From Acidobacteriota bacterium (GTDB lineage: Bacteria; Acidobacteriota; Terriglobia; Terriglobales; Acidobacteriaceae), in the NCBI GenBank assembly GCA_003223595.1, contig QHVR01000049.1, forward strand, positions 1 through 7,380: a stretch of 7,380 nt of DNA, written 5' to 3'. The position numbers were made by a program, and so were the translations under genes. Shown in pieces: positions 5,737 through 7,380 of this stretch. The first letter of the stretch is position 1; each line of letters starts with the position of its first letter. Under the pieces are notes generated by a model that saw nothing but the letters and a program-made list of their open reading frames with translations, made no database searches and was not told where the DNA came from.

Positions 5737-7088
5737 AGTGGGCTGAGTTCCGCAGTGATCAGTTCGTCGGCCTTTCGCCAGTCCAACTCGTCGACGCTAT
5801 TCAGGCTGCCGCAAAGATCAGTGAGGATTCGGTCTTGTATCTCACCGCGGCGCTTGGCCGTGGCGTATGGAATACGATGAAACGTCACCATGGAATACTT
5901 GGGCACAAAGATCTGCGGATACTTGGCCTCCAGCGCCAGTTCGACTTTCTTGCGGAGAAGAAAACGGGGATCGCCAACGCGATCTCGCATCTCGATGAAG
6001 TTTTCTACGGCCATGTCGGCGATGGCGTCGGTGTTTGCCTTGCGAGCCAGTTCGAAGTCGCTGAAGACACGCTCCCAGTCGGGTGCGTGGACCTCAATCA
6101 GTTCCAGCAGAACCGTGCAGTCCTCAAATCCGCAGTTGATGCCCTGCCCGAAGAACGGCACGATGGCATGGGCGGCATCTCCCAGCAGAAGCGCGTTACC
6201 TTTGGCGTGCCACGGTGAGCATTTGACGGTCACCATTGCGCCAGTGGGATTAGCGAAAAAATTTTCTTCCAATTGCGGCATCAGGGAAAATGCGTCCGGG
6301 AAACGCGACTGAAAGAACTCCCGAACTAAAGAAGGCGACGTGAGTTGCGCAAAGCTATCTTGCCCTTCGAAGGGCAGGAACAGGATGCAGGCAAATGTGC
6401 CATCCACATTGGGCAACGCAATCAACATGTAATTGCCGCGCGGCCAGATATGCAAGGCATGCGGCTCCAGCACGTGCTTGCCGCCGCGGGCGGCGGGAAG
6501 GGTCAACTCTTTATAGCCATAGTCGAGGTATTCTTGAGAGAAGTTGAAGGGGTTCAGCCTCAGCATCTCACCGCGAATGGCAGACGCGGAACCATCACAG
6601 CCGATCACCACTTCGGCGTCCATCGAATGCTCCGTTCCATCCCGCTCGTCGCGTAGGCGGAGTTGTCCCGTTTTCAGATCGATGCCCGTGCAGCGCTGCT
6701 GAAAGTGGATCTTTACTCCTCGGCTTTCAGCAGCATTCATAAGCGAGATATTCAAGTCCGCCCGCGAAACGGAATTGATCACCTCCCACTCCGCTCTCCC
6801 GTACGGCTGGAACGTCAGCTCGGAAGAAATGGAATGCATCATTCTCCCCTTCATGGGGATCACGATATTCCGCATTGTTTCCCACAAGCCTGCCCGCTCC
6901 AACGCATGAATGCCGCGCGCCGACACGGCGAGATTGATGGACCGCCCGGCACTGATCTTTGCGCGCCGCATGTCTGGCCGTCGCTCGTAAATGTCAACTT
7001 TGAAGCCGCGCCGCGCCACTTCCATCCCCAGCAGCGGCCCAGCCAGCCCGGCACCAATCAGCGTGATCGTATGGGGATTGCACGTCAT
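5724..7088 (-). CDS. kmo: Kynurenine 3-monooxygenase
   Basis: A complete 454-residue FAD-dependent aromatic hydroxylase that converts L-kynurenine to 3-hydroxykynurenine with NADPH and O2. The N-terminal dinucleotide-binding motif is IGAGLAGPLL 11-20 (Gly12, Gly14, Gly17), followed by an acidic strand end, YERR 34-37. RSINLAVSARG 49-59 is highly characteristic of the family. The second FAD motif is LLGDAAHAIVPFFGQGINCG 301-320, with Asp304. By position, Arg82, Tyr96, Asn363 and Tyr398 correspond to the residues that hold kynurenine in yeast and Pseudomonas enzymes. It lacks the hydrophobic C-terminal membrane anchor of the roughly 486-residue animal enzyme, so it should be soluble like bacterial forms. 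It follows kynA after 34 nt and overlaps kynU by 4 nt. No good Shine-Dalgarno site precedes the ATG at 7088; an out-of-frame ATG lies 11 bases ahead of it. Confidence 0.97.
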   Translation of the reverse strand: MTCNPHTITLIGAGLAGPLLGMEVARRGFKVDIYERRPDMRRAKISAGRSINLAVSARGIHALERAGLWETMRNIVIPMKGRMMHSISSELTFQPYGRAEWEVINSVSRADLNISLMNAAESRGVKIHFQQRCTGIDLKTGQLRLRDERDGTEHSMDAEVVIGCDGSASAIRGEMLRLNPFNFSQEYLDYGYKELTLPAARGGKHVLEPHALHIWPRGNYMLIALPNVDGTFACILFLPFEGQDSFAQLTSPSLVREFFQSRFPDAFSLMPQLEENFFANPTGAMVTVKCSPWHAKGNALLLGDAAHAIVPFFGQGINCGFEDCTVLLELIEVHAPDWERVFSDFELARKANTDAIADMAVENFIEMRDRVGDPRFLLRKKVELALEAKYPQIFVPKYSMVTFHRIPYATAKRRGEIQDRILTDLCGSLNSVDELDWRKADELITAELSPLEIA

Positions 7089-7122
7089 CGCGAGAACATG
7101 CCGCTGCTTGCACTTCCGGAAA

Positions 7123-7380
7123 TCACTGGGTCAGCAGCGTGCGAGCCTCCCAGAGTTCGGGAAAGAATTTCTTGTCCAACGTGTGCTTGAGGTAAGAAGC
7201 ACCTGCGCTGCCTCCGGTGCCCATGCGAGTTCCAATGACGCGCTCCACCAACTGAATGTGGCGCAGTCGCCAGCTGACCACCAACTCGTCGAACTCGGTC
7301 AGCCGCTCGCATACGTCGATCCAATCCCGGTAGCGATGCTCATCGCGGTACAGAGACAGCACTGCGCGCGCGCGAGCTTC
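7123..7380 (-). CDS. kynA: Tryptophan 2,3-dioxygenase, C-terminal part (5' end outside window)
   Basis: The last 85 codons of a gene entering from the right edge and ending with TGA at 7123-7125. The enzyme is a heme dioxygenase that opens the indole ring of L-tryptophan to N-formylkynurenine, the first and usually rate-limiting step of the kynurenine pathway. The fragment shows the family's most conserved C-terminal block: WRLRHIQLVERVIG (fragment residues 37-50), where His41 (codon 7258-7260) corresponds to the proximal heme ligand; GTGGSAG 54-60, the loop contacting tryptophan's amino and carboxylate groups; and FFPELWEART 72-81 near the terminus. Bacterial family members are about 280-300 residues, so roughly 200 residues are missing to the right. 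It is the first visible gene of the kynA-kmo-kynU group, 34 nt ahead of kmo. An alternating GC run (7364-7374) lies inside the coding frame without breaking it. Confidence 0.95.
   Translation of the reverse strand, partial: EARARAVLSLYRDEHRYRDWIDVCERLTEFDELVVSWRLRHIQLVERVIGTRMGTGGSAGASYLKHTLDKKFFPELWEARTLLTQ

Noticed and set aside
5487..6218. 243-residue plus-strand frame antisense to kynU and kmo
   Set aside because: Both overlapped genes carry complete family motifs over the same bases, and the antisense product resembles nothing and has no start signals.

Overview
This is a chromosomal-looking stretch of a moderately GC-rich bacterium. It carries an ordinary metabolic gene set, with no transposase, phage gene, CRISPR array or RNA gene that I can see. 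A bacterial-type kynurenine pathway, a stand-alone pyrR and a large membrane-bound GGDEF protein together would fit Acidobacteriota or a similar soil lineage. That assignment is an inference from gene content and general protein character, not from a marker gene.

Layout. The left end (1-139, plus strand) is the last 45 codons of a gene, probably an aldehyde dehydrogenase. After 153 non-coding bases comes a complete ALDH1/2-class aldehyde dehydrogenase (293-1798, plus) with a strong ribosome binding site and a textbook intrinsic terminator (1812-1844). Everything to the right is on the minus strand and converges on that terminator. Read in transcription order from the right edge it is: the C-terminal part of tryptophan 2,3-dioxygenase (kynA, cut by the window edge), kynurenine 3-monooxygenase (kmo), kynureninase (kynU), a 608-residue polytopic membrane diguanylate cyclase, and pyrR.

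Function. kynA, kmo and kynU are tightly packed (34-nt gap, then a 4-nt TTGA overlap) and look like one transcript. Together with a kynurenine formamidase, not seen here, they turn L-tryptophan into 3-hydroxyanthranilate and alanine. That is the entry to de novo NAD synthesis through quinolinate, or to tryptophan catabolism. The GGDEF protein has an intact active site and an intact inhibitory I-site, so it should make cyclic di-GMP under product feedback. Its N-terminal half is about ten membrane helices that I do not recognise as a named sensor domain. pyrR sits alone behind its own predicted promoter, away from any visible pyrimidine genes.

I did not find a clearly new biological system. 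The points most worth a second look are the GGDEF gene (unrecognised membrane module, possible leaderless start, nested inverted repeat just upstream), its position directly behind the kynurenine genes, and the isolated pyrR.
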